Source of the DNA: a virus
Direction: 5' to 3' (one strand)
Virus record (IMG/VR): IMGVR_UViG_3300034374_002144
Location: 1 to 38,506 of that record
Length of the DNA: 38,506 nucleotides
A model generated the notes under the pieces. It saw only the letters and a list, made by a program, of their open reading frames with translations, searched no databases and had not been told where the DNA came from. Shown in pieces: positions 20,611-28,600 of this stretch (positions are counted from its first letter, which is position 1; each line of letters begins with the position of its first letter). Position numbers and translations under genes: made by a program.

Positions 20611-21754
20611 CACCAATGTTGTTTGTGAACATCTTCTTGAGACAGATAAAAAAATAATTGTAGAGCAGGGGGGTACTCGCTCGGGCAAAACGTACAATAT
20701 ACTTGTATGGATTATATTTTATTACTGTGCTTTTAACAAGGGCAAGATCATAACAATATGCAGAAAAACATATCCTGCCTTAAGAACCTCAGCTATGAGG
20801 GATTTTATAACAATACTTAGAGAAAAAAATATATACAAAGAAGAAGATCATAACAAGTCAGCTTCTGAGTATAGACTAAACGGAAACTTAATAGAATTTA
20901 TATCTTTGGATCAGCCTCAAAAAGTGAGAGGTAGAAAAAGAGATTTGCTTTTTATTAATGAGGCTAATGAATTATACTGGGAAGACTGGCAGCAGCTTAT
21001 ATTCAGAACGCAGGAGAAGATAGTAATAGACTACAACCCCTCTGATGAATATCACTGGATATATGACAAGGTTATACCAAGAGATGATGCAGCTTTTTTT
21101 CAAACAACCTATAAAGACAACCCATATTTAGAGAAAACTATCATAGAGGAGATAGAAAGACTTAGACAAACTGATGAAGAATATTGGCAGATTTATGGGC
21201 TTGGGCAAAGAGGTATATCAAAGTCCACTATCTTTAGGTACACAGAGGTTGAATCAATCCCTGAGACAGCTTCTTTTTTAGCTTATGGTATAGACTATGG
21301 CTTCACTAATGATCCAACAACCATAGTGGGCGTATGGACTGATGGCTATATGCTATACGCTAAAGAATATTTATATCAAACAATGATGACAACAATCGAC
21401 ATACATAGAAAGCTAAAGGCTATTGGTATAGATCGAGAGATGATATTTGGAGATAGTGCTGAGCCAAGACTAAATGAGGAGCTAAGGAGAATGGGGTGGA
21501 ATGTAAAGCCAAGCCTTAAAGGCAGGGATAGTGTTAATGCAGGAATTGATTTACTTAAAAGATATAAAATACACCTAACAAGAGACTCTGATAATATGAT
21601 ACAGGAGTTCAGAAACTATAAGTGGAAGCAAGATAGGAATGGAAAAACATTAAACATACCAGAAGATAAAGCAAACCACACAACCGATGCACTCAGATAT
21701 GCCACCTATTCTTTGTTGAGCAAGCCAAACTTTGGTAAATATGCTATACAATAA
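20600..21754 (+). CDS. terL: Terminase large subunit
   Basis: In this 384-residue protein the ATPase domain has Walker A GGTRSGKT (24-31) and Walker B LLFINEAN with catalytic E121. The nuclease domain has D232 in YGIDYGFTNDPT, D285 in IFGDSAEPR and D363 in NHTTDALRY, the acidic triad of the RNase-H-like fold. Length and motifs fit the phage terminase_3 / PBSX-type family, often linked to headful packaging. That would agree with the terminal redundancy implied by the overlapping contig ends. It is the last gene of the long operon. Confidence 0.95.
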   Translation: MRIDTNVVCEHLLETDKKIIVEQGGTRSGKTYNILVWIIFYYCAFNKGKIITICRKTYPALRTSAMRDFITILREKNIYKEEDHNKSASEYRLNGNLIEFISLDQPQKVRGRKRDLLFINEANELYWEDWQQLIFRTQEKIVIDYNPSDEYHWIYDKVIPRDDAAFFQTTYKDNPYLEKTIIEEIERLRQTDEEYWQIYGLGQRGISKSTIFRYTEVESIPETASFLAYGIDYGFTNDPTTIVGVWTDGYMLYAKEYLYQTMMTTIDIHRKLKAIGIDREMIFGDSAEPRLNEELRRMGWNVKPSLKGRDSVNAGIDLLKRYKIHLTRDSDNMIQEFRNYKWKQDRNGKTLNIPEDKANHTTDALRYATYSLLSKPNFGKYAIQ

Positions 21755-21789
21755 ATTATAAAAATATTAGGCAGTTTAAATTTATTTAG

Positions 21790-21798
21790 CGATATTAG
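21790..21798 (+). promoter_or_regulatory. CGATATTAG box, possible promoter
   Basis: CGATATTAG follows the terminase gene and precedes the 21818 start by 19 nt. It resembles both the TATATTAG boxes and, loosely, the second late box, with a GCAG element at 21771. Assignment to either class is uncertain. Confidence 0.3.
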
Positions 21799-21817
21799 TT
21801 AATATAAAACAAGTATT

Positions 21818-22126
21818 ATGGACTTTCAATTCTTAGGGTATTCTCTTGAATACTATCAAAACAACAAGTATGTTGGCTCTGTTAAAGTAACACAAGCTGA
21901 CAGACCTCTCGGTTATAGCGGTAGGAAATATCAAATTGCTGAGCAGGATATTGTGATTTACAATTCGATGAACAAAGCTAAAAAGATTCGCAAAGGTACG
22001 GAGTACTATACAGAAATTATTGTGCTTTGTGGGAAATTAAAAGGCTCACAAGAAGAAAAAGTATCAAGACTTCGATCTTCTTTCGAGTGGAGAAACCAAC
22101 TTAAATCTATTGGAAATGAGTTATAA
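21818..22126 (+). CDS. Small protein of unknown function
   Basis: This 102-residue basic protein has many Tyr and strand-like segments in the first half (FQFLGYSLEYYQNNKYVGSV) and a helical C-terminus (SRLRSSFEWRNQLKSI). It is the first gene of a short accessory operon between the terminase and tail genes. Not recognised. Confidence 0.65.
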   Translation: MDFQFLGYSLEYYQNNKYVGSVKVTQADRPLGYSGRKYQIAEQDIVIYNSMNKAKKIRKGTEYYTEIIVLCGKLKGSQEEKVSRLRSSFEWRNQLKSIGNEL

Positions 22127-22391
22127 TGGTTGGAAAAACTATCCTACGTGGAGAGTAGCACTAGAATTTTTTGACAGCTGTGAACAGTACGATGAATTTA
22201 TAGCTGAAAACGATGACGTATGTGACTTAGCAGCTTGCCTTAGAGAAGAAGTAGAAGAATATTTATCGGCAAATGGAATGGGTATGACTTTAGATTATGC
22301 CCTAGCTTTTTTGCACGAATGTTCCTATTACGAAATAGCTGAGCATCTAATAGAAGAATACAAAGAAAAACTAAAACACGAAGAAGTATGA
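22116..22391 (+). CDS. Conserved phage protein with NGWKNYPTW motif
   Basis: ATG at 22116 gives 91 residues and an 11-nt overlap with the previous gene; an in-frame TTG lies two codons earlier. The opening SYNGWKNYPTWRVAL belongs to a widespread phage family that begins with NGWxNYxTW. The rest is acidic and helical. Its function is unknown to me. Confidence 0.72.
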   Translation: MSYNGWKNYPTWRVALEFFDSCEQYDEFIAENDDVCDLAACLREEVEEYLSANGMGMTLDYALAFLHECSYYEIAEHLIEEYKEKLKHEEV

Positions 22392-22684
22392 AACTGACAG
22401 GAAATAGGATGAAAAAAATAATGAAAATATATCACGGCTTTAACCTATATGAATTAGAATACTTTTTGTCTGCGTGTGCTGACAGAATAACTGTGCCTGT
22501 GGACAGGGGTGATTCAGTAGAGTGCCAAAAAGGGTGCTTTGCAGTGATTAATGGGAGATACATAGATATTATTACAGAGGAGTTTGAGGAGGCTATGCAA
22601 AGAGAAAAAGAAAATTTAAGGTCAGATATTAAAAAACAAAAACAAGCTAATAACCTTTTAAAAGATACAGATGAAAAATTATGA
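22388..22684 (+). CDS. Small protein of unknown function
   Basis: In this 98-residue protein a short strand-rich core with two cysteines (VECQKGCFAVINGRYIDII) is followed by a charged coiled-coil tail (about 65-98). It overlaps its upstream neighbour by 4 nt (ATGA) and the next gene by 14 nt. Not recognised. Confidence 0.6.
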   Translation: MKLTGNRMKKIMKIYHGFNLYELEYFLSACADRITVPVDRGDSVECQKGCFAVINGRYIDIITEEFEEAMQREKENLRSDIKKQKQANNLLKDTDEKL

Positions 22685-22814
22685 TTGGACACCCGACAGA
22701 GAGCTAACACCTCCTGATGTTTACGAAAGAGAATGCTGCGAATGTGGCAGACCTATAAGTGATTATAGTGATTATTGGTGCAGCGATGCCTGCTTTGAAG
22801 CAAGTTTATTATAA
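22671..22814 (+). CDS. 47-residue putative zinc-ribbon protein
   Basis: The frame overlaps its predecessor and encodes ECCECGRPI followed by DYWCSDACFEASL. The CxxC (with one further Cys) and CxxxC pairs, about 14 residues apart, are typical of a small zinc finger such as those ending in CSDxC. It may bind nucleic acid or protein. No closer match recognised. Confidence 0.6.
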   Translation: MKNYDWTPDRELTPPDVYERECCECGRPISDYSDYWCSDACFEASLL

Positions 22815-22825
22815 AATTAAAAAAA

Positions 22826-22924
22826 ATGAAAAATTATTTGTTTATATCATTTCCAATTTATATCTTAACAATAATATTCCTTCTGCTGTGCAAGTATGCA
22901 GATAGTTTGATGTTCATAAATTAA
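22826..22924 (+). CDS. Possible 32-residue membrane peptide
   Basis: The short frame begins 11 nt after the zinc-ribbon gene behind an A-rich leader. It encodes one hydrophobic helix (residues about 4-23) and ends before a terminator. It could be real, but nothing beyond its position supports it. Confidence 0.35.
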   Translation: MKNYLFISFPIYILTIIFLLLCKYADSLMFIN

Positions 22925-22946
22925 ATTCTTAATTGTTTAAGTTTGG

Positions 22947-22980
22947 AAGGGTGGCAGAAATGCTGCCCTTTTTTTATTTT
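22947..22980 (+). terminator. Hairpin terminator before tail operon
   Basis: GGGTGGCA pairs with TGCTGCCC (two G·T pairs) around a GAAA loop, followed by a long T run. It closes the accessory operon. The tail operon starts 32 nt later behind a late-type box. A TAAGTTTG box (22938-22945) lies just upstream but lacks a TTG at the right distance. Confidence 0.85.
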
Positions 22981-22999
22981 TAAAAAAAAATATCAAAAA

Positions 23000-23014
23000 C
23001 GTTATATTAATATG
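23000..23014 (+). promoter_or_regulatory. Late-type CGTTATAT box upstream of tail chaperone
   Basis: CGTTATAT (23000-23007) lies exactly 4 nt before the ATG, as in the other late sites. The upstream box is poor here: the expected place (22980-22986) reads TTAAAAA. This site also decides the start codon of the gene, at 23012. Confidence 0.5.
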
Positions 23015-23662
23015 AAAATAGATATTACAGTACCTGATCAGTTATCTGAGATTACTCTAGGACAGTATCAGAAATTCTTAAAAATACAAGATGAAAATCC
23101 TGATGAAAGATTTTTGTCATCTAAGATGATAGAGATATTTTGTGATGTCAGCTTAAAGAAAGTAATGAGGATGAAGCTGTCAGATGTTACTAGTATTTGT
23201 CAGATATTAATAAATATGTTTCAAGAAAAGCCAGCACTTAGAAAAAGATTTTTTTTAGATGGTGTGGAATATGGGTTTGTGCCTAACTTAGAGGATATAT
23301 CTTTTGGAGAATATGTAGATTTGGATAGCTATTTATCTGATTGGGAATTAATGCACAGGGCTATGAGTGTGCTTTATAGACCCATAAAGGTAAAATATGG
23401 GGAGAGATATTCTATTGAAGACTACGATGCAAGTGATACTATTGTTATGAAACGAATGCCTTTAGATGCTGCTCTAGGTGCTGTGCTTTTTTTTTATCAT
23501 TTAGGGATAGACTTATCAACGACTATTCTGAATTATTTGGATCACAAGGAGGAGACAGCTTTACAGCGGTATCTCAGTTTGGAAAAAAGTGGGGCTGGTA
23601 TCAATCAATTTACACACTCGCTCAAGGCGATGTTACAAGATATGAAAATATCACTCAACTAA
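23012..23662 (+). CDS. Tail assembly chaperone, G-like product
   Basis: The ATG at 23012 follows the late box; a longer frame from 22943 would run through the terminator and is rejected. The product has 216 residues. The opening (MKIDITVPDQLSEITLGQYQ) and FGEYVDLDSYLSDW (residues about 95-108) fit a family common before tape measure genes in Bacteroidetes phages. A T-TTT-TTT slippery heptamer at 23488-23494 lets part of the ribosomes enter the -1 frame, as in lambda G/GT. It would bind and fold the tape measure protein. The zero-frame end (residues about 160-216) is the unshifted version. Confidence 0.7.
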   Translation: MKIDITVPDQLSEITLGQYQKFLKIQDENPDERFLSSKMIEIFCDVSLKKVMRMKLSDVTSICQILINMFQEKPALRKRFFLDGVEYGFVPNLEDISFGEYVDLDSYLSDWELMHRAMSVLYRPIKVKYGERYSIEDYDASDTIVMKRMPLDAALGAVLFFYHLGIDLSTTILNYLDHKEETALQRYLSLEKSGAGINQFTHSLKAMLQDMKISLN

Positions 23663-23748
23663 ATATTCATCAAGCTTTATTAGCATTGACATTTATAAAA
23701 GAAAAATCAGAGTTAGAAGAAAAACAAATAAAAAATAAATTCAAATGA
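23012..23748 (+). CDS. Tail assembly chaperone GT fusion by -1 frameshift
   Basis: The -1 frame is open from about 23436 to TGA at 23746-23748, which overlaps the next ATG exactly (ATGA). It encodes a well-ordered segment: QFGKKWGWYQSIYTLAQGD, then ENITQLNIHQALLALTF and a charged IKEKSELEEKQ end. This is typical of the T part of tail chaperones in this phage group. Frameshifting at T-TTT-TTT (23488-23494) gives a protein of 245 residues. The coding potential between 23662 and 23745 would otherwise be unused. The slip point is inferred; a site nearer 23590 (run of six A) is less canonical. Confidence 0.65.
23488..23494 (+). other. Slippery heptamer T-TTT-TTT
   Basis: In the frame of the chaperone gene the codons are CTT TTT TTT TAT, so the sequence fits X-XXY-YYZ perfectly. 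It lies within the region where the zero and -1 frames are both open. A run of nine T (23487-23495) could also cause transcriptional slippage. Confidence 0.55.
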
Positions 23749-24215
23749 GTTATAAAGCAGCAAGAGGCTTCTATTTAATAACAAACCTTATAGAGGATTT
23801 ACTTATAGCAGATGAGTATATCAACACAGTTACTTATGGTGATATTTCAGATATTGATCTAAACAAGCAAACCATCTTTCCACTTGGACACTTGATAATA
23901 AACTCTATTACATCAGGAGAGCAAACTTTAACATTTAACATAAGCATCCTTTCTATGGATATAGTTAATGTAGAAAAGAAGCCAACTACAAATTGGTTTA
24001 GAGGCAACACAAATGAGCAAGATGTTCTTAACGCACAATTTAAAGTGCTAAATAAATTAATACAAAAAATAAGAATAGGCAGCCTTTATAGAGAGGGCTA
24101 TCAAGTATTAGGAGATGTATCCTTTGAGCCTTTTACAGATAGATTTGAAAACCTATTGGCAGGATGGGCAGCTACATTTGATATAATGATTAACAATGAT
24201 CAATCAGTTTGCTAA
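23745..24215 (+). CDS. Putative tail terminator / completion protein
   Basis: In this 156-residue protein a helical start is followed by strand-rich parts with GHLIINSITSGEQTLTFNISIL. It ends in FENLLAGWAATFDIMINN, a pattern I associate with small tail-end proteins of Bacteroidetes phages. The position between chaperone and gp10-like gene suits a tail terminator. The assignment is by context and general look, not by a named family. Confidence 0.55.
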   Translation: MSYKAARGFYLITNLIEDLLIADEYINTVTYGDISDIDLNKQTIFPLGHLIINSITSGEQTLTFNISILSMDIVNVEKKPTTNWFRGNTNEQDVLNAQFKVLNKLIQKIRIGSLYREGYQVLGDVSFEPFTDRFENLLAGWAATFDIMINNDQSVC

Positions 24216-24757
24216 TGAAGTATAAGAACACAGAAGAAGCTCTTAGGAAGTTTGCACAGCACGTTATATTTGAAGCTCGAAAGAACCTTAAAGACAAAGA
24301 TAAAAACGTTTCTAGCAAGCTGTCAGAGAGTATCACATATAAAACTAAAGAGTTTCCAAATTCTTTTTTTCTTAGCTTCTCAATGGAGGAATATGGATGG
24401 TATCAAGATCGTGGGGTGCGTGGTACAAAAAGTGGAAGATCTTTAGATAATTTTAGATATAAAAAAAGCAGTAATCTTGTGGGGCTAGAGGCTGCCACAG
24501 GAATATTTGCAGCTTGGGCTAGATCAAGAGGTTTGTTTAAAGCAGGTAAATTTGATCAGCCTAGAACTAGAAAAGGTAGGTTTCAAGGCTATGCAACTTT
24601 AGGTTACATACTAGCTAATAGCATAAAAAAGAAAGGAATTAAACCAAGTATGTTTTTTACTAAGCCATTTGAAAAAGCCTTTAAAGATTTACCTGATGCA
24701 TTGATAGAAAGCTACGGATTAGACGCTGAAAATTTAATACAATATATTAGAAAATAA
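24215..24757 (+). CDS. HK97-gp10-like tail completion protein
   Basis: ATG at 24215 is preferred over an upstream TTG at 24209. In this 180-residue basic protein, helix EALRKFAQHVIFEARKNL (8-25), YGWYQDRGVRG (about 62-72) and a C-terminal part with GIKPSMFFTKPFEKAF resemble HK97 gp10 / Mu-type neck proteins, in which a YGxYxDxGV turn and a final FFxxPF helix are common. It would join tail to head. It shares one base with the genes on either side. Confidence 0.68.
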   Translation: MKYKNTEEALRKFAQHVIFEARKNLKDKDKNVSSKLSESITYKTKEFPNSFFLSFSMEEYGWYQDRGVRGTKSGRSLDNFRYKKSSNLVGLEAATGIFAAWARSRGLFKAGKFDQPRTRKGRFQGYATLGYILANSIKKKGIKPSMFFTKPFEKAFKDLPDALIESYGLDAENLIQYIRK

Positions 24758-25671
24758 TGGCAAATATTTTACTTAGATCACCTTACTACGAATACAACAC
24801 TCAAGCAGGATCATCAACTGCTACAATGGAATTATATACAGGGGGTACGCTTCGATATACTTTATCAAAAGATGTAGATGCTGATGAGGGTGCATTATTT
24901 GATATAAGCGAACTAGCAAGAGACTATTTAGATATAACATTTGATGGCACATATACATCTCAAGTTGTAGCAATAACTGGTAACATTAAATTTTATGACA
25001 GCTCTAATGTTCAGGTAGGATCAACTGTTAATTTTTCTCACAAAGGTTTTGATGGCTATGGGAGATTCTTAGATGGTGCTAATCCTACTATCACATCAGG
25101 GAGTTTACTTCAAAGCAATACAAAAATATATTGGCTAGAAGGACAAGCAGGAAGAATACCTGAAGAAAGTGGAGGTGCAATTAACTATTACAGTTTTGGT
25201 AGTATCGATACCTCAGCTAGTGTAGGCGGACAGACTGTTTCTATTGAAAGAATATGTGAACCAAGATACACTCCTATATTAGTAAACTTTGTGAATAAAT
25301 TTGGTGCTATTCAAGGCATTTATTTTTTTAAAAAATCAATAGAAAGTGTTAGCACTAGCTCAGAGACTTACAAAAGGTCTTTAGTGGACAGCACAGGGAG
25401 TTATTCTATAAACGAGCATTCAGTAAGAACTTTAAGAACAGTAGGAACAGAGTCCATAACAATGAATACTGGTTATATGGATCAAGGAATGAACCGAACA
25501 ATGGAGGAGCTTTTAATGAGCCATCAAGTTTGGGCAACAATCAACTCTGTGGTAACACCAATAATAATAACAAGCAATCAACTTACATATAAGACAAGCG
25601 TTAATGACAGGCTGGTAGATTATACAATCACAGCAGATATGGCTTTTAATCTTGCAAATGATCTTAGATAA
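24757..25671 (+). CDS. Tail-tip / distal structural protein
   Basis: This 304-residue protein is strand-rich with many Ser/Thr and Gly, and no transmembrane segment. It opens with SPYYEYN, and MELYTGGTLRYTLSKD is near the start. It shares one base with both flanking genes. Its place before the large tail-tip protein suggests a distal tail or baseplate component. I do not recognise a named domain. Confidence 0.6.
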   Translation: MANILLRSPYYEYNTQAGSSTATMELYTGGTLRYTLSKDVDADEGALFDISELARDYLDITFDGTYTSQVVAITGNIKFYDSSNVQVGSTVNFSHKGFDGYGRFLDGANPTITSGSLLQSNTKIYWLEGQAGRIPEESGGAINYYSFGSIDTSASVGGQTVSIERICEPRYTPILVNFVNKFGAIQGIYFFKKSIESVSTSSETYKRSLVDSTGSYSINEHSVRTLRTVGTESITMNTGYMDQGMNRTMEELLMSHQVWATINSVVTPIIITSNQLTYKTSVNDRLVDYTITADMAFNLANDLR

Positions 25672-28600
25672 TGCAGACAATACAGCTTTACATAGGTGGA
25701 CAAAGAGTTGATCTTTTTAAAGATGAATCAGTAAGCATAACTCAAACAATACAAAACGTTAGGGATATAGGAAAAGTATTTACAGACTTTAGCAAAACCT
25801 TTAGCCTGCCTGCCTCAAGAACTAACAACAAAATATTTCAGCATTATTATAACTACGACATAGACAATGGTTATGATGCTAGAAAAAAAGTATCAGCAAG
25901 AATTGAATTAAACAACAAAGAATTTAGAAAGGGAAAGATAAAGCTTGAGGGGGTACAGTTAAAAGAGGGGGAGCCACATACTTATAAGATTACATTCTAT
26001 GGAAACACAGTTAATCTTAAAGACCTAGTGGGAGAAGATACTTTAAGCTCTCTTGATTGGTTAAATAATTTTAGCACAACATATAATGCATCAACTGTTA
26101 AAACAGCTCTAACTACAGGAATAGATAAGACAGTAGATTCAGTTACATATACTGATGCTGTTGTTGCTCCTTTAATCACACACACTACAAGGCTATTTTA
26201 TAATACCACATATTCTAATACTGCATATCCTGATGCAAACTCAGGCAACTTATACCCTAATGGAACAACATCTCCAACTATGCACGGAGTATATTATGGC
26301 GACTTAAAATATGCTATACCTGTTTATTTAATTGTCAAAGCCATTGAGCAAAATTATAGCATTACATTCTCAGATGATTTTTTTAACAGCACCAATAATA
26401 GTTACTATGATTTGTATATGTGGCTGCATAGAAAAAAAGGAGATGCTTTTGAAGAAGATGAGCCTATAACAGAATTAATAGATAACTTTACTCCTGATAC
26501 TTCTTCTATGAGCAAGGTGTTTTTTACGGCATCTAGCTTTTATGTTTTTGGATTAACAGGATCACAATCATTACCATATACACTTACAGTTAATAGCACA
26601 ACAACAAGTCCATATACTGTTATATTAAAAAAAGATGGTCAAGTTATTGATCAGCAAAGCGTAACTAGTGGCAATAATGTTTTAACAGGAAGCCTTACAA
26701 ATACCTCAACAGGATATTCTGTTTATATTCAGACAGACACAGCTATGACAGTTAGTTCTATAACAATAGCTATCAGTGATCCTTATGCTTCTCAAAGCAA
26801 CACATATTCCACCTCAGGAAGCCAATCTATAACCACTACACGCAACTTTATTATAACAGAGCAGGTTCCTAAGATAAAGGTAATAGACTTCCTTACAGGG
26901 CTTTTTAAGATGTTTAACCTAACAGCTTATTACGATGGTGAAACTATTGTAGTAAAAACCCTTGATGAGTATTATGATAGCTCAACAACAACTTGGGATA
27001 TAACAAAGTATGTAGATAACACAGCTTCTGATGTTAATATCTTGCTTCCTTTTAAAGAAATAGATTTGAAGTATCAGGGACTAGGCACTAAACTAGCACT
27101 AAGACACGAGCAAGACAACAATCAAGGATGGGGAACAATAGAATACAGAGGAGGAGATAACTATGATGCAGGAGGAGATGTGTATTCAGTAGAAGCTCCT
27201 TTTGAACACGTTAAATATGAGAGGTTAATAGATGGTGCTACTTCGTCAGTTACTTTTGCACAAGTAGGTTGGTTTGTAGATGATAACAATGATCCATACA
27301 TAGGAAAGCCTTTAGTTTTTTATCCTATTTTAAATTCAGGAACAACTATTAGATTCTTAGAGGATTCAACTAGTACCTATTCTGACATTACCGCATATTT
27401 TATACCATCAAATAGCGAGGCACTAGCATCTTCTACAAGCACTAAAAATATTAATTTTAATTTAGAGGTAAACGAATATACTTTTGATACTTCATTTTCA
27501 GGCACTTTGTTTGATCAGTATTACACAGGATATATCTCAGAGGTTTTCAATACAAAAGTTAGACTAACTAAAGTAAAAGCATATTTACCTTTGAAGTTTT
27601 TGCTTACATATTCTTTGGCAGATCGTATTCAAATATTAGATAGAAAATATATTATTAATAGCATTCAGTCAAACCTAGAAACAGGACTTAGCTCATTAGA
27701 ATTAATTAATGTGGTAAACTATCCACCACCACCACCTGAGGTTTTAGCTAGCGTTACCACTAGCACACAATCATCAGTAACACAAACCTCAGCAGTTTTC
27801 AATGGGCAAGTAACAGAGGAGGGTAATCCTGCATATACAGAGAGAGGATTTTACTGGAAAGTAGGCACAGGAACACCAACAGCTTCTGATAATGTTCAAA
27901 TAGTGTCAGGAACAGATACTAATCCTTTCTCATATACAAACAGTTCGTTGTCAGCAGGAACTACTTATAGCTATGTGGCTTATGCTACAAACTCAGTAGG
28001 CACTCAAACGGGAACAACAATATCTTTTACCACTAGTGCAGCATTTAGTTTGCCTGCTGTTTTAACATCAGGATCAACTAGTGTTACTCAAACAAGTGCT
28101 ACATTATTAGGCTATGTTACAGATGTTGGAAACCCTAACTATACAGTTAAAGGATTCTATTGGGTGCAAGGAACAGGCACTCCTACTGCAAGCGATAATG
28201 TAGAAACAGTTTCAGGAACATCATCAGGTTCGTACTCTAAAAGTATTTCAGGGCTTTCTACGGCAACTTCTTACTCTGTCGTAGCCTATGCCACAAATAC
28301 TCAAGGAACGGCAACAGGGAGCAAATATACATTTACAACAGCTGCTAATACTTATGCTCCATCTGTAACTACAAATGCAGCGACAGGAGTAGGAACAAAT
28401 AGTGCAACACTAAATGGAAATATAACAGACGTTGGCAACCCTAATTATACAGAGAAAGGATTTGTTTATGTTGTAGGAAGTGGCACGCCAACAACATCTA
28501 ATAGCAAAGCAATAGTTAGTGGAACTTCTGCAGGAACATATAGCACAACATTAACATCATTAAGCTCAAGTCAATTATATTCTGTAAGGGCTTATGCTAT

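Noticed and set aside
22938-22945. TAAGTTTG as a full promoter for the tail operon
   Set aside because: No TTG lies 17-20 nt upstream (nearest is about 28 nt), and a terminator follows directly.
22943-23011. Longer version of the tail chaperone starting upstream
   Set aside because: The extra codons run through a hairpin terminator and a poly-A/T stretch. The ATG at 23012 has the late box at the exact distance seen in other genes.
24252-24446. Alternative frame within the gp10-like gene
   Set aside because: It overlaps a gene with family-like motifs and has no start context or conserved features.
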